Part shown: positions 18,814-29,162 of the stretch, piece after piece
Layout: every line of letters starts with the position of its first letter
How positions within the stretch are numbered: position 1 is the first letter of the stretch
NCBI GenBank assembly: GCA_015296065.1
Contig: DVDU01000299.1
Location: 1 to 47,524, forward strand
DNA length: 47,524 bases
DNA from: Oscillatoriaceae cyanobacterium M33_DOE_052
GTDB taxonomy: Bacteria; Cyanobacteriota; Cyanobacteriia; Cyanobacteriales; Laspinemataceae
Direction: 5' to 3'
Program-made: the position numbers and the translations under genes
Notes under the pieces: model-generated
Database searches by the model: none
What the model saw: the letters and a program-made list of their open reading frames with translations, nothing else
Told to the model about the DNA's origin: nothing

Positions 18814-20367
18814 ATGCAAAATCAGATTGATTTCAGCGGGAGACCTTTCCATTTCATCGGCATTGGTGGGATTGGAATGTCAGCTTTAGCATATATTCTC
18901 GCCAAGAGCCAATGGCCAGTGTATGGCTCGGATATTCGCTCCAGCCATATCACCCAGAGCCTGCAAGAAATAGGTGCCCATATATTCTGGCATCAAGATG
19001 CCAGCAATTTAGATTTTTTTCGGCAAAGGAGCGAACTGGCAGAAAAACATTTGGTATCGGTGGTAGCTTCAGAGTTAGGAGAGTCGGGGTTAACAGCGAT
19101 CGCGCCTAGAACAGAAGTCAGCAAAGGTGTGAAGGTGTCAGGGGATTGGTTGCCTCAAGTGATCTGCTCCACAGCGATCAATCGGAGTAATGAGGAATAT
19201 CGAGCTGCCCTAGATTTGGGATGCCCGATATTCCACCGCTCGGATCTACTGGCGGCGTTGATGGGGCAGTATCCTCAAAGCATCGCGGTAGCGGGAACCC
19301 ACGGGAAAACAACCACCAGCAGCGCCATCGGCTATATGTTGTTGTCCGCAGGACTCGACCCGACGATCGTGGTTGGGGGAGAGGTGAATGCCTGGGGTGG
19401 CAATGCCAGGATGGGGAACAGTCCATTATTCGTGGCGGAAGCCGATGAGTCTGATGGTTCCCTGGTGAAACTAGCCGCAAAAATCGGTGTAGTGACTAAT
19501 ATAGAGTTGGATCATCCAGACCACTACGAAAGCATCGAGCAGGTAGTGGCAACGTTCCAGGGGTTCCAGCAGCAATGTGAAACCCTGATCGGGTCGATCG
19601 ACTGCCCCATCGTCCGAGAACGCCTGCAACCGAGCGTGTCTTACAGCTTGCGGCCAGAAGCGGGAGCCGATTACACAGTAGATTGCGTGGCCTATCGAGC
19701 TGATGGGACGACGGCAAGAGTGTGGGAACACGGAGCCATCTTAGGTCAGCTTTCCCTGTCTCTGTTGGGTGAACACAACCTCAGTAATGCGCTGGCAGTG
19801 GTGGCAGTGGGCCGATGGTTGGGGTTGGATTTTGAGACGATCGCCGCCGGTTTGGCCAACTTTGAAGGGAGCCGCCGCCGGTTTGAACGACGGGGAGAGG
19901 CTAATGGCATCTTGTTTGTCGATGACTATGCCCACCACCCGAGCGAAATTCGTGCCACCCTGAGTTCAGCTAGGCTAAATGCTAAGGGATTGGGAGTCAC
20001 TGCACCCAGAAGGGTAGTGGCCATTTTCCAACCCCATCGCTACAGTCGCACGGAAGCATTTTTGTCGGAGTTTGCCGAATCCTTTGGCGAAGCCGATCTA
20101 GTGGTAGTAAGTGATATTTACAGTGCAGGGGAACCAAATTTAGGCAAAATCAGTGGGAAAACAGTGGCAGAGGCTGTATCCAAACATCACCCGCGAGTGC
20201 ATTACCAATCATCTCTGGAGTCGGTGGCGGAGTTTCTCAAGGAAACCTTGATGCCTGGGGATCTAGCTCTGTTTCTCGGAGCGGGAAATTTGAATCAAAT
20301 GATCCCGGAATTGATGGCTTTTCATCGCGAATTCGCCGCACCTGCTTCTTCCCGCCACCCCGCTTAA
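18814..20367 (+). CDS. murC: UDP-N-acetylmuramate--L-alanine ligase
   Basis: This cytosolic ATP-dependent ligase adds L-alanine to UDP-MurNAc in peptidoglycan precursor synthesis. The start at 18814 (MQNQIDFSGRPFHF) follows AAGGAG at 18802-18807 and is preferred over an upstream in-frame start at 18772. The N-terminal Rossmann domain (HFIGIGGIGMSALAYILA), the ATP loop AGTHGKTTTSSAIGYML, NIELDHPDHYES and the C-terminal DDYAHHPSEIRATL are all present. The length of about 517 residues is long because of a cyanobacterial N-terminal half with small insertions. murB follows 187 bases later on the same strand, the usual cyanobacterial murC-murB arrangement. Confidence 0.97.
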   Translation: MQNQIDFSGRPFHFIGIGGIGMSALAYILAKSQWPVYGSDIRSSHITQSLQEIGAHIFWHQDASNLDFFRQRSELAEKHLVSVVASELGESGLTAIAPRTEVSKGVKVSGDWLPQVICSTAINRSNEEYRAALDLGCPIFHRSDLLAALMGQYPQSIAVAGTHGKTTTSSAIGYMLLSAGLDPTIVVGGEVNAWGGNARMGNSPLFVAEADESDGSLVKLAAKIGVVTNIELDHPDHYESIEQVVATFQGFQQQCETLIGSIDCPIVRERLQPSVSYSLRPEAGADYTVDCVAYRADGTTARVWEHGAILGQLSLSLLGEHNLSNALAVVAVGRWLGLDFETIAAGLANFEGSRRRFERRGEANGILFVDDYAHHPSEIRATLSSARLNAKGLGVTAPRRVVAIFQPHRYSRTEAFLSEFAESFGEADLVVVSDIYSAGEPNLGKISGKTVAEAVSKHHPRVHYQSSLESVAEFLKETLMPGDLALFLGAGNLNQMIPELMAFHREFAAPASSRHPA

Positions 20368-20554
20368 TTTTTACGCCTTCAGGCGTAGCGATCCCAGGCA
20401 GCAGGAGCTTCCCCTTGGTGGAGGGGGCACCTGTTTGATTGACCCCAGCATTACTATGCTGGGGGCTGGCGGGCAGAAGTATTTGCCTATGGCGCCAAGA
20501 AGCGCACCCATGCCCGCAATTTAGTCCCACTTTGGCTTACTTACCTGGAAGATT

Positions 20555-21592
20555 ATGACTATTTCCCATGAACCGCTGATAGCTGTAAATGCGGCCAAGG
20601 CCAACGCCACGACCAAATCTCATGAGCCAAAAGCCAAACAGCTTGTTACTGATGGCTCGATGTATTTGCCTGGGACTGATTGTGCAGTCAAATCACAGAT
20701 TTCTTTTGCCACGCTCACTTCGTTTCGCGTCGGTGGGCCAGCGCAGTGGTATGTATCGCCACGAAATTTGGAGGAACTGAAGGCTAGTTTCCAGTGGGCG
20801 AATGCGCGGAATTTGCCAGTGACTTTGGTGGGTGCTGGGTCGAATTTGCTGGTGAGCGATCGGGGCTTACCGGGACTGTCGATCGGCACCCGCAACCTGC
20901 GTTATACCCACTTCGATCCAGAAACGGGCACAGTGCGGGCAGCCGCCGGTCAGTCTCTCGCCCGTCTAGCGTGGAAAGCCGCTGAACTGGGTTGGGAAGG
21001 CATGGAGTGGGCAGTAGGCATTCCGGGCACTGTGGGGGGAGCTGTGGTGATGAATGCTGGTGCCCACGGCACTAGCACCGCCGATATCCTAGTCAATACG
21101 GTGGTACTCGACCCCAAGGGTAATGTGGAAGTTCTCGAAGTCGCCGACTTGGGTTACAGGTATCGCACCTCGGAGCTGCAGGCATTGGCACAGAGTGCCC
21201 CAGGACGCTACAGCGATCGCTCCGTGGTGGAAGCCACCTTCGCCCTCAAACCCGGTGCTGACCCAGATCGGGTCACTGCTAACACCGCTGAGCAGTTAGA
21301 ACACCGGCGCAACACCCAGCCTTACCACTTGCCTAGCTGCGGCAGCGTGTTCCGCAATCCAGAAGGCCCTCACGGTGCCGGGTGGTTAGTGGAGCAAACC
21401 GGCCTCAAGGGCTACCAAATTGGTGCTGCCCGTGTGGCGGAGCGTCACGCCAACTTTATTCTGAACTGTGGCGGTGCCACTGCTAATGATATCTTCCAAC
21501 TGATCTATTACGTTCAGGCGCAGGTGCAACAGCGCTGGTCTGTGACTCTGGAACCAGAAGTGCGGATCCTCGGGGAGTTTCCCCAAATGTAG
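20555..21592 (+). CDS. murB: UDP-N-acetylenolpyruvoylglucosamine reductase
   Basis: This FAD enzyme reduces UDP-GlcNAc-enolpyruvate to UDP-MurNAc using NADPH, one step before MurC. FAD-binding motifs VTLVGAGSNLLVSDRGLPG and WAVGIPGTVGGAVVMNAGAHG are present. The substrate/catalytic region RRNTQPYHLPSCGSVFRNP contains the catalytic Ser. The C-terminal glutamate context LEPEVRILGEF is intact. The first 45 residues are poorly conserved in character and the real start may lie slightly downstream, for example near MYLPGTDC. It should be co-transcribed with murC, with a possible terminator at 21616-21656. Confidence 0.96.
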   Translation: MTISHEPLIAVNAAKANATTKSHEPKAKQLVTDGSMYLPGTDCAVKSQISFATLTSFRVGGPAQWYVSPRNLEELKASFQWANARNLPVTLVGAGSNLLVSDRGLPGLSIGTRNLRYTHFDPETGTVRAAAGQSLARLAWKAAELGWEGMEWAVGIPGTVGGAVVMNAGAHGTSTADILVNTVVLDPKGNVEVLEVADLGYRYRTSELQALAQSAPGRYSDRSVVEATFALKPGADPDRVTANTAEQLEHRRNTQPYHLPSCGSVFRNPEGPHGAGWLVEQTGLKGYQIGAARVAERHANFILNCGGATANDIFQLIYYVQAQVQQRWSVTLEPEVRILGEFPQM

Positions 21593-21615
21593 CTACCACA
21601 GGTCTAACCAACACC

Positions 21616-21656
21616 AGAGCTTTTTTCCTCCCCACCCGTGGTGAAGAAAAAAGCTC
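21616..21656 (+). terminator. Possible terminator after murB
   Basis: GAGCTTTTTTC pairs imperfectly with GAAAAAAGCTC, with inner CACC/GGTG pairs, giving a long hairpin with A/T-rich arms 24 bases past the murB stop. Confidence 0.5.
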
Positions 21657-21681
21657 CCGTGTTCTGGAGTAGCTCTGGCGT

Positions 21682-21764
21682 TTGACAATTGACAATTGAC
21701 AATTGATAATTACTAATTATTAATCATTAATTATCAATTATCAATTATCAATTATCAATTATCA
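21682..21764. repeat. TTGATAA/TTATCAA heptamer array A
   Basis: Seven-base units TTGACAA and TTGATAA pass through transitional units into TTATCAA units, so the array is its own inverted repeat and can form a long AT hairpin. It lies between murB and ybaB. Confidence 0.92.
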
Positions 21765-21951
21765 TCGGGATTTGGTACGCCCCTGAGTTAAAATGCACAA
21801 ATTGCTACAGCGAGCAAGGCGGTGGTTTGGTGCATTGTCACCAAATACGATCATCGGTGTGATGATGCTGACGCGAGGACCCTCATGTCATCGATGCTCC
21901 TGAGTCAGAATAATAGAAACTAACGTTTAACCCATACAGAGTCAACCAGTT

Positions 21952-22296
21952 ATGGCAAAAGGACAGGGATTCGGCTTCGGTCTCGGAAAAATGAAAGAGC
22001 TAACCGAAGCTTTCAAAAAAGCTCAGCAGGTGCAAGAGGGAGCCAAAAGGCTTCAGGAAGAATTAGATCAGCTCGAAGTAGAAGGAGTTGCTGGCGGTGG
22101 TTTGGTGAAATTCTACTTGAGTGGCAACCAAGAACCCCGACGGGTGGAAATTTCCCCCGATGTTCTCGGTGAGGGAGCTGATGTGGTGGCTAGCCTGGTG
22201 GCGGAGGCGGCGATAGATGCTTATCAAAAGTCCACCGCCACTATGCGCGAGCGGATGGAAGAATTGACCGGCGGACTGAATCTGCCCGGATTGTAG
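21952..22296 (+). CDS. YbaB/EbfC family nucleoid-associated protein
   Basis: The 114-residue protein has the YbaB/EbfC layout. A basic Gly-rich start ([12 protein letters not shown]) is followed by helices ([25 protein letters not shown]), then [30 protein letters not shown] and a C-terminal helix. The family forms tweezer-like dimers that bind DNA without strong sequence specificity and shape the nucleoid. In many bacteria it sits next to dnaX and recR; here it sits upstream of a tyrosine phosphatase, as in some cyanobacteria. A palindromic GGGCTTCAGCCC repeat follows the stop codon. Confidence 0.93.
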   Translation: MAKGQGFGFGLGKMKELTEAFKKAQQVQEGAKRLQEELDQLEVEGVAGGGLVKFYLSGNQEPRRVEISPDVLGEGADVVASLVAEAAIDAYQKSTATMRERMEELTGGLNLPGL

Positions 22297-22421
22297 TTGG
22301 GCTTCAGCCCAATGTTTGTACCCTTCGACTCTGCTCAGGGCTTTCTTTGGGCTTGAGCCCCTTGGTCGGGGCAATTGATCAATTGCCCCCACTACGTTGC
22401 GAAAATTGCTAATTGAGGACG

Positions 22422-22952
22422 ATGCCCTATAAACTCCTATTTGTCTGCCTTGGTAATATCTGCCGTAGTCCAGCCGCCGAAAACATTATGAACTATTTGG
22501 TAGCGGAAAAAAATATGGCTGGCAGGATCTGGTGTGATTCGGCGGGCACTTCTAGTTATCATGTGGGGAGTTCGCCTGACCAGCGCATGGTAGCGGCTGC
22601 AAGAAAGAGAGGGATGCAGTTTACAGGTAAATCACGCCAGTTAGAAAAGGCAGATTTAGAGAAATTCGATCTGATTCTGGCGATGGATCGAGAAAATTAC
22701 AGGGATATTCTGGCGCTTGATCCCCAGGGAAAATATCGCGAGAAAGTGCGGATGATGTGCGATTTTTGTCGCCACCACCAAACGAAGGAAGTGCCGGATC
22801 CGTATTATGGCGGTCCTGATGGATTTGACCGGGTGATCGATTTGCTGTGGGATGCTTGCACGGGGTTGCTAGAAGATGTGACCCGTCTCCCCGGAGGGGA
22901 GCCAGAAATAGAAGGCGGGCCGGGAGGCTCAAGTCTGGATGGTGCTGGCTAA
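22422..22952 (+). CDS. Low-molecular-weight protein-tyrosine phosphatase
   Basis: The 176-residue protein has the phosphate-binding loop VCLGNICRSPAAE (C9 nucleophile, R15) at its N-terminus and the general-acid loop DPYYGG. Both are required for phosphatase activity. The family acts on tyrosine kinases controlling exopolysaccharide export, or as arsenate reductases; the neighbourhood does not decide between these. ATG 22422 follows GAGGA and is preferred over a TTG nine bases upstream. The C-terminal 20 residues are Gly/Pro-rich and variable. Its stop codon overlaps that of the convergent response regulator by four bases. Confidence 0.94.
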   Translation: MPYKLLFVCLGNICRSPAAENIMNYLVAEKNMAGRIWCDSAGTSSYHVGSSPDQRMVAAARKRGMQFTGKSRQLEKADLEKFDLILAMDRENYRDILALDPQGKYREKVRMMCDFCRHHQTKEVPDPYYGGPDGFDRVIDLLWDACTGLLEDVTRLPGGEPEIEGGPGGSSLDGAG

Positions 22953-23590
22953 ATCAGATGGTGTTCGATCGCGAAGCGAACTAAGTGAGCGCGGTTGGCG
23001 GTGTCGGTTTTCCGCAGGAGGCTGCTGACGTATTTTTCGACGGTGCGGGGGCTGAGGTGGAGCCGATCGCCAATCCCCCCATTAGAAAGACCCATCGCCA
23101 GTAGTTGCAAAACTTCTGTTTCTCTGGTGCTGAGGCTGATTGGGGGAACGATCGGTGGTGCGGTGGTACTAGGGGGGGCGACTGAGGGAGCCGCAAAGTG
23201 CCACTCGGCTTGAATGAGCTGCGATCGCTCCAAAAGATTTCTAATCACCGCCCCCAACTCCTCCAGCTCAAACGGCTTTGGCAAGTAAATATCACAACCA
23301 AGCTGATAGCCAAGAATTCGCTCTTGTGTCTTGGCGTGGGCCGTCAAGAAAATCACTGGTAATAACCGCATGGATGGGATTTGTCGGATTTGCTTCACCA
23401 GTTCAAAACCATCCATCTCAGGCATCACTGCATCTGTCACTATCAACTGAGGTCGATAAGCCTTCAGAGACGCTAGCGCCTCTTTGCCATTCTCAGCGAC
23501 TAAGACTGAGTAACCGCAAAATTCCAGGTAATCGCCCACTGCCAAGCGAATGCCTGCATCGTCATCCACAACCAGAATCGTCAACGGCAT
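22949..23590 (-). CDS. Response regulator, receiver plus LuxR-type HTH
   Basis: The 213-residue regulator has the acidic pocket VVDDD (8-11), phosphoacceptor D53 in VTDAVMPEMDG, and lysine in PKPFELEE. A Pro/Ala/Thr-rich linker (about 130-150) leads to a LuxR-type HTH (STRETEVLQLLAMGLSNGGIGDRLHLSPRTVEKYVSSLL). It shares overall architecture with the regulator at 5289-5936, so the two are probable paralogues. The open frame extends 14 residues upstream into a heptamer array; ATG 23590 (MPLTILVVDDD) is the sensible start. pgi lies upstream on the same strand across a 170-base array. No kinase is adjacent. Confidence 0.92.
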   Translation of the reverse strand: MPLTILVVDDDAGIRLAVGDYLEFCGYSVLVAENGKEALASLKAYRPQLIVTDAVMPEMDGFELVKQIRQIPSMRLLPVIFLTAHAKTQERILGYQLGCDIYLPKPFELEELGAVIRNLLERSQLIQAEWHFAAPSVAPPSTTAPPIVPPISLSTRETEVLQLLAMGLSNGGIGDRLHLSPRTVEKYVSSLLRKTDTANRAHLVRFAIEHHLI

Positions 23591-23598
23591 GAGGAACT

Positions 23599-23767
23599 TA
23601 ATAATTGATAATTGATAATTAACAATTAACAATCAATAATTATTAATTGTTAATTGTTTAAGTGATAATTAATAATTAGCAATTAATCATTAATAATTAA
23701 GCATTAATAATTGTCTAATTATCAATGCTCAATTGTCAATTATCAATTATCAATTGTTAATTGTTTA
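23599..23767. repeat. TTGATAA-type heptamer array B, long and degenerate
   Basis: About 170 bases of seven-base AT units (TTGATAA, TTAACAA, TTATTAA, TTATCAA) change orientation several times. It fills the whole gap between pgi and the downstream response regulator, beginning 8 bases upstream of that regulator's ATG. Confidence 0.9.
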
Positions 23768-25366
23768 AGAATCAGCTTTGAAGGATGCCAGAACTGTGGC
23801 GGGTTTGCCCCAATTGCCCTGTAAAAACACAGAACGCCGATTCGCCGCCAGGTGGCGCAGAATCTGGTAAACAGTTTCTACCTGCGCCTCTGCCCCCGCC
23901 TTGGTCGCCAGAGCCTCCAGAGATAAGGGGGCAGCTTCAGCTTGCAGGACCTTGATGAGGCGGTTTTGCAGTTCCAGGATGCTAGCCGCCGCCTTCTTGC
24001 CTGCTTCCACTCCCGGTTGATGATAGGCGTTGATATTAATCAGCTCGGCATAAAGTCCCACCACCCGCTCATAGAGGGCAATTAAAGCGCCCACGGTGCG
24101 GGGATTGACTTGGGGAATGGTGACAGTGATGGAATCTCGCCCATTTTCATAAAGGGCTTGGCGGGTGCCCAAGAGGAAGCCACACAGGTAATCGCCGGTG
24201 GTGACTCCGGTTTCTACTTCTGGGCTTGGTCCGGTGCGGTCTTCCAAGACTTCGATAAATGTGGCGAAGAAGTTGGGGACGCCTTCGCGCAGTTGCTGGA
24301 CGAAGGCGTGCTGGTCTGTGGAGCCTTTGTTGCCGTAAACGGCAATTCCTTGATAGACAGTGTTGCCGTCTAGGTCTTTTTCTTTGCCTAGAGATTCCAT
24401 AATTAGCTGCTGTAGATAGCGGCTGAATAGGAGCAGGCTGTCTTTGTAAGGCAATACCACCATGTCTTTTTCGCCACGTCCGTTACCGGCATAGTACCAG
24501 GACATGGCCATGAGGGCGGCGGGATTAGTTTTGATGTCTGGTTGGCGGGTGGCGGTGTCCATGAGTTTTGCGCCTGCGAGCAGCTCACGAATGGCGATTC
24601 CCTGTAAGGCGGCGGGGAGTAATCCGACGGCGGACATTTCTGAGGTGCGTCCTCCTACCCAGTCTTCCATTGGGAAGGTGGTTAACCAACCTTCGGAACG
24701 GGCTTGTTTGTCCAATTTGCTATCGATACCGGTGATGGCGACGGCGTGCTGAGGAAAGTTGAGCTGGGCTTGGGCGAAGGCGTGCTGCACTTCTATCATG
24801 CCGTTGCGGGTATCGGGGGTGCCGCCGGATTTGGAGATGACGAGGACGAGGGTGGTACTGAGGCGGTATTGGAGGCGGTGGATGATGCGATCGATTCCGG
24901 CGGGGTCGGTGTTGTCGATAAAGTGAATTGCCAGGGGTGGTAGGTCCGGGGCGAGGGCTTCGGCGACGAACATCGGACCGAGGGCGGAACCGCCAATGCC
25001 GATCGAGAGAACGTCGGTGAATTTTGGGGCGTTGGGGGGATGAATGGCACCCGAGTGGATTTTGGCGGTAAAGTCTTCGATCGCCTCTAAGGTCGCGACG
25101 ATGCGCTGTTTGATTTCCGGGTGATCCTTCGGTGCCAAGTCCGGGTCTCGCAGCCAGTAGTGACCCACCATCCGGTTTTCGTCCGGGTTGGCGATGCTGC
25201 CAGCTTCTAAGTCCGCCATCTGCGCGAAAGCCTTGTCAAACTTGGGCTGTAAGCTATTGATCAAGTTGCTATCAAACTGCATCCGACTGACATCCACGAA
25301 TAGGGAAAGCTCTTGGTGGTAGTAGAGCCACTCTTGATAGCGTTGCCATAGTGTAGTTCCATCCAT
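23765..25366 (-). CDS. pgi: Glucose-6-phosphate isomerase
   Basis: The 533-residue enzyme interconverts glucose 6-phosphate and fructose 6-phosphate, linking glycolysis, the oxidative pentose phosphate pathway and glycogen metabolism. The sugar-phosphate binding segments [18 protein letters not shown] and [16 protein letters not shown] are present, as are [16 protein letters not shown] and [15 protein letters not shown]. The final 60 residues form the helical C-terminal region with [15 protein letters not shown]. Length and sequence style match the cyanobacterial group. The stop codon abuts heptamer array B. A TGACCAA-type heptamer tract lies upstream (25497-25527). Confidence 0.97.
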   Translation of the reverse strand: MDGTTLWQRYQEWLYYHQELSLFVDVSRMQFDSNLINSLQPKFDKAFAQMADLEAGSIANPDENRMVGHYWLRDPDLAPKDHPEIKQRIVATLEAIEDFTAKIHSGAIHPPNAPKFTDVLSIGIGGSALGPMFVAEALAPDLPPLAIHFIDNTDPAGIDRIIHRLQYRLSTTLVLVISKSGGTPDTRNGMIEVQHAFAQAQLNFPQHAVAITGIDSKLDKQARSEGWLTTFPMEDWVGGRTSEMSAVGLLPAALQGIAIRELLAGAKLMDTATRQPDIKTNPAALMAMSWYYAGNGRGEKDMVVLPYKDSLLLFSRYLQQLIMESLGKEKDLDGNTVYQGIAVYGNKGSTDQHAFVQQLREGVPNFFATFIEVLEDRTGPSPEVETGVTTGDYLCGFLLGTRQALYENGRDSITVTIPQVNPRTVGALIALYERVVGLYAELININAYHQPGVEAGKKAAASILELQNRLIKVLQAEAAPLSLEALATKAGAEAQVETVYQILRHLAANRRSVFLQGNWGKPATVLASFKADS

Positions 25367-25496
25367 AAAACAATCTCAATTTCTAATTCTTTCCAACAAC
25401 AGTTTATAGATGCTCGTGGTGTGCGGGCTAGAGAATCGCCAATTGTCACTGGTAACATGTCCGATATCCCTTCAGGGGTTAGAAGACCAAACCCCC

Positions 25497-25527
25497 GACA
25501 AATGACCAATGACCAAGGACAAAGGAC
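25497..25527. repeat. AATGACC/AAGGACA heptamer tract
   Basis: Seven-base units AATGACC and AAGGACA upstream of pgi. The same family, in degenerate form, occurs at 9262-9325 and as TTTGTCC units at 36857-36956. Confidence 0.7.
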
Positions 25528-25557
25528 ATAAATAGTTACCAGTTGTTTATTGGTTAT

Positions 25558-25833
25558 TTAACCCGACTTCCTCCTCCCCACCCCCGGGGTGGGGAGAATC
25601 CGGAGGAATTTGACCAAATGACCTGTGACTTCTATGGCCACTAGATAGTCATCAAGAGTGAATCGGTAAAAGATGGGACTGACACTGAGCTGCCTGAGTT
25701 CGGGCAAATCCTCGATCCGGTTGAGCTGAGGGAATTTAAAAAAGACAAACTCATAGACTCGCTTGTAGGCAGGGGCTGGCAAGCGATGGAGATCGAGCAA
25801 AAACAGCCTGCTGTAGCGCACTTCAAGGAACAT
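25558..25833 (-). CDS. RelE/ParE-type toxin of a toxin-antitoxin pair
   Basis: The 91-residue protein has the RelE/ParE layout. An N-terminal strand (FLEVRYSRLFLLDLHRLP) is followed by a helix, then LPELRQLSVSPIFYRFTLDDYLVAIEVTGHLVKFLRILPTP. The segment YRFTLDDYLVAIEV is typical of the cyanobacterial RelE-family toxins. These cut mRNA on the ribosome or poison gyrase; which activity applies here is not visible. The frame stays open upstream, but ATG 25833 is chosen because it places the gene 22 bases after the antitoxin stop. The last few residues are Gly/Arg-rich and may be repeat-derived. Confidence 0.8.
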   Translation of the reverse strand: MFLEVRYSRLFLLDLHRLPAPAYKRVYEFVFFKFPQLNRIEDLPELRQLSVSPIFYRFTLDDYLVAIEVTGHLVKFLRILPTPGVGRRKSG

Positions 25834-25855
25834 AGGCGCAGCGGCAAAATATGGT

Positions 25856-26071
25856 TCACATAAAGGCCAAGAACTGGATGGCTTCCTCGCGAGTGAGGGT
25901 ATCTCCCGGTTGGAGGGTTTCCTGGGCTTGACGAACGGCTCTGAGCATATATATGTCATAGTACAGGGGTCTGAGGGCACTCAAGAGCGGTTCTAAAGCC
26001 CGATCGGGGAAATTATCTAGCTCATCGGAGATTTCCGAGAGCAGTTGCTGCATCTGGCTTTTAACATTCAT
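25856..26071 (-). CDS. Small antitoxin-like protein paired with the RelE-type toxin
   Basis: The 71-residue, mostly helical, acidic protein (MNVKSQMQQLLSEISDELDN) precedes the toxin gene by 22 bases on the same strand. Size, charge and position fit a type II antitoxin. There is no clear ribbon-helix-helix or AbrB motif, so DNA binding and autoregulation are uncertain. The segment RALEPLLSALRPLYYDIY may be a toxin-binding helix. Heptamer array C lies just upstream. Confidence 0.7.
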   Translation of the reverse strand: MNVKSQMQQLLSEISDELDNFPDRALEPLLSALRPLYYDIYMLRAVRQAQETLQPGDTLTREEAIQFLAFM

Positions 26072-26093
26072 AGGTTAGTATTGGGGATGGTTC

Positions 26094-26156
26094 ATTGATA
26101 ATTAATAATTGATAATTGATAATTGATAATTGATAATTGATCAATTGTCAATTATC
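26094..26156. repeat. TTGATAA heptamer array C, donates a stop codon
   Basis: About seven TTGATAA units followed by a short inverted end. The UPF0182 gene on the minus strand stops inside this inverted end (GAT AAT TGA). Confidence 0.92.
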
Positions 26157-29100
26157 ACGGGGTTGGGGCTGGAAAAGGGTATTGAGCGCCTCGGTGAGAG
26201 TACCAGCCATAACGATGCGGTTTTCATAAGCAACGATAACCCGGGCTAAAGTGGGCAAGCTGTTCTGTTCCGCTTCTAAATAGAGGGGCTCCACATAGAG
26301 GAGAGACTTTTCGATCGGGATAACTAAAAGATTACCCTGAATGACGCGGGAACCCTGGCGGTTCCAAAGGCTAATCTGTTGGGAGATGTCTGGGTCTTGG
26401 TTAATCCGCGCTTCTATCTGCTCTGGTCCGTAGATGAGGCGCTGTTTGGGGAACTGATAAAGCAGCAGCTTACCATAATTATTGCCATCGGAGCGACCAG
26501 CGAGCCAGCCGATCAGGTTGTTACGGCGGGTGGGAGTGAAGGGGTGCAGGAGGATAAACTCTTCGTCAGCGAAGGCGGGCAGTTTGAAGATGAGATAATA
26601 AGGCGCCACTGGGCGGGGTTCGCTGCCGTAGATTTCTTGTGGTACTTGCCACTGATCTTCCCGGTTGTAGAACACCTGGGGGTCAGTCATATGGTAATCG
26701 AGCAGGCGTTCTGATTGGATTTCAAACAAATCGACGGGATAGCGGATGTGGCTGCGCAGGGATGCAGGCATGGCCTCTAAGGGTTGGAACATGCCAGGGA
26801 AAATGGCTTGCCAGCTTTGGATTATGGGGTCGGTGGGGTCAGCAACGTAGAAATCGACTAAGCCGTTGTAGGCGTCGATGACGACTTTTACTGAGTTGCG
26901 GATATAGTTGAATTGATCTTCGCTGGGTTCAGAGTAGGGGTAGTATTGGCTGGTGGTATAGGCATCGACAATCCAGTAGAGGTAGTTTTGGGCGATCGGG
27001 GTGGGAGGCTGACCTCTGTCTTGCAGCTTGGCATTGGCTACGACTAAATAAGGGTCCTTGTCATAGTGCAAAAAGGGGGCAATGCTGGTAATCCGCTGTT
27101 TGATATTGCGGCGGTATAGGACTTTGGTTTCTGGGGTTAAGTTGTTGGTAAAGAGCATTTGCCAGCTTTTGAGATATTTGGCAAATACTAGGCGGCGCCA
27201 CCAATTGCTCAGGGGTACTCCCCCAGCACCGCTGTAGTTGTGGTAGGCGTTGTCTTCTCCTTTGGGATAGTCGAGTTCTGGCACTTTGCTGGGAGCCATG
27301 ACGTAGGTGTTGGCGATTTCACCGTAGTAGATGCGGGGATGGCTGATGGGAATGCTGGCACGAATTCGATCTTCTGAAGTGTTTAAAGTCCCAGCGGTAT
27401 CGCCGCTGATATCTTTGACAAAGTAGTAGGGTAATCCTTCTGGTCCGGCCATATTCACCGGGGAGAGGGTGAAACCGTAGCCGTGGGTATAAACTAGGTG
27501 CTGGTTGACCCAGGTTTGGGCGGCTGGGGTGATGGAGGTAAAATCGAGTTCGCGGGCGGCGATGAGGACTTGTTGTTTTTCGGTTTGGGGTTGGTTGGGG
27601 CGGGGTGATTCTGTTTTGAGGGTGTAGCGATCGATATCGGCATCGGGGAATTGATAGTAAGGGCGGATTTGCTGTAGTTGCCGATTGGTTTGCAGCAGGG
27701 GACGGCTATCCCAGAGGCGGATATTGCCGATCGTCAGGTCATTGTTTTGAATATCTGCCCGGTTCAGTTTGCCTTCGGGGTCGAAGGGATAGGCTTCAAT
27801 GTTATCTAAGCCAAAGGCTTGGCGGGTAAAAGCAATGCTGCGTTGGAGGTATGGCTGCTCTCGCTCTAGCTCCGAAGGTTGCACTACCAACCGCTGCACC
27901 ACTGTGGGGAGAAAATAGTCTGCTGCCAGCATCAGCCCCAGATAAAACAGTAGTAAAGTTCTGAGGGTGGGTAAATAAGAAGGCTTAAAAGGTGGCAGAC
28001 GCTGGGATTTTTTGGCCGTAGGGGCGATTCGCGAATCGTCAGGAGCGATTCGCGAATCGCTCCTACTCTGGGACTGCCTGTTTTTCAGGTCAGAAGAGCT
28101 GACGATCGCTTTTGAGAGGAGGTTAATCGAGATTGCTAGTGCCGAAAGCGCGAGGATGATATCTACTGGTAGCTGCACGTTCACATCTGTGAAACCGGCG
28201 CCATAACTAACGCCTCGGGTGGAATAAAGCAACTCATAGCAATCGAGCCAGTAGCCACCAGCCACCAATAGCATGAAGCCGCCCCCCAACCCGTTGAGGT
28301 GGCGCCGCTGCCCGGGAGAAAATCCGGGAAAGATGCCTTCGCTGAGGCTGTTGCCAGAAGTAAGGTAAATCAGCCCCACGGCGGCGAAAGCAAATAAAAA
28401 TATGCCTTTGAGCCAAAATTCCAAGAGCTTCCACAGGGGCAGAGCGAAGATGTAAAAGCTGATATCTTGATTAAATAGCGGGTCGGAGATATTAAATGCG
28501 GTGGGGTGCAAAAATAGCAGCACCTGTGCCCAGTGGGCGGAGAGGATGTAGGCATTGCCGATCAGGAGAAGAACGGCGCCAGCAATCAAAAAGCGTTGTT
28601 GCACGGTGCAAGCTATGGCTACCACTAGCACCACCACCAGTAAATAAGGTTGGGATTGGATTTGCCGCAGCAACCGCCCCAGCTCATCCCAGCCCAGCGC
28701 TTGGGGCACTTTCAAGGGCAATGGGCTTAAGCCTGCTTCTGTGCCAATGCTTTGTAGCCCTGACGGTTCGGCGGCGGGAGCCCACCAATAGGTCAGGGCG
28801 ATTTGGCTGTAATAAAAGACGATCGTCCCTAATACCAGACCCAAAATTAGCACTATGGGTAGCAGCCAGCGCAGAGTGAGAGGGCTGGTGGGCGCTGGCG
28901 CCCCTGGGAGGGGAACTATTGGCCCGTCGTATTTCAGTTGTTTGGCTAGGAGTAGGTTGCCCAAGAGAAAGCCGCTGCTGACCCCTAAGCCCACAATTAG
29001 TAGGATGCTGCGCATCATCAGCAGCAGTGAAAAAACTTGGGCATATCCTACGGTTTGGAACCAGAGGTTTTCTGCTGTGAATTTTACTAGCACATCGAAG

Positions 29101-29162
29101 CCCAGCCACAGCCCCACTACAGTTAGGATGACGGCGGGAAAGATGCTTTTTTTCTTTGTCAT
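26148..29162 (-). CDS. UPF0182 family membrane protein
   Basis: The protein has about 1004 residues from ATG 29162 ([19 protein letters not shown]). Multiple hydrophobic segments occupy the first 40 percent; a large soluble domain follows, with the family wording [48 protein letters not shown] and [12 protein letters not shown]. The family is widespread in cyanobacteria and actinobacteria and of unknown function. The open frame runs 32 residues further upstream, but that extension (repeated INYQLSI) is heptamer array D. Residues about 366-382 come from an in-frame palindromic repeat (28018-28066), between the last membrane segments and the large domain. The stop codon lies in heptamer array C. 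Confidence 0.93.
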   Translation of the reverse strand: MTKKKSIFPAVILTVVGLWLGFDVLVKFTAENLWFQTVGYAQVFSLLLMMRSILLIVGLGVSSGFLLGNLLLAKQLKYDGPIVPLPGAPAPTSPLTLRWLLPIVLILGLVLGTIVFYYSQIALTYWWAPAAEPSGLQSIGTEAGLSPLPLKVPQALGWDELGRLLRQIQSQPYLLVVVLVVAIACTVQQRFLIAGAVLLLIGNAYILSAHWAQVLLFLHPTAFNISDPLFNQDISFYIFALPLWKLLEFWLKGIFLFAFAAVGLIYLTSGNSLSEGIFPGFSPGQRRHLNGLGGGFMLLVAGGYWLDCYELLYSTRGVSYGAGFTDVNVQLPVDIILALSALAISINLLSKAIVSSSDLKNRQSQSRSDSRIAPDDSRIAPTAKKSQRLPPFKPSYLPTLRTLLLFYLGLMLAADYFLPTVVQRLVVQPSELEREQPYLQRSIAFTRQAFGLDNIEAYPFDPEGKLNRADIQNNDLTIGNIRLWDSRPLLQTNRQLQQIRPYYQFPDADIDRYTLKTESPRPNQPQTEKQQVLIAARELDFTSITPAAQTWVNQHLVYTHGYGFTLSPVNMAGPEGLPYYFVKDISGDTAGTLNTSEDRIRASIPISHPRIYYGEIANTYVMAPSKVPELDYPKGEDNAYHNYSGAGGVPLSNWWRRLVFAKYLKSWQMLFTNNLTPETKVLYRRNIKQRITSIAPFLHYDKDPYLVVANAKLQDRGQPPTPIAQNYLYWIVDAYTTSQYYPYSEPSEDQFNYIRNSVKVVIDAYNGLVDFYVADPTDPIIQSWQAIFPGMFQPLEAMPASLRSHIRYPVDLFEIQSERLLDYHMTDPQVFYNREDQWQVPQEIYGSEPRPVAPYYLIFKLPAFADEEFILLHPFTPTRRNNLIGWLAGRSDGNNYGKLLLYQFPKQRLIYGPEQIEARINQDPDISQQISLWNRQGSRVIQGNLLVIPIEKSLLYVEPLYLEAEQNSLPTLARVIVAYENRIVMAGTLTEALNTLFQPQPRDN
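28018..28066. repeat. GCGATTCGCGAATCGC palindromic repeat, in-frame
   Basis: GTAGGGGCGATTCGCGAATC and GGAGCGATTCGCGAATCGCT halves make a tandem, nested palindrome of 49 bases in the UPF0182 gene. It adds the peptide [13 protein letters not shown] without breaking the frame. Confidence 0.88.
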
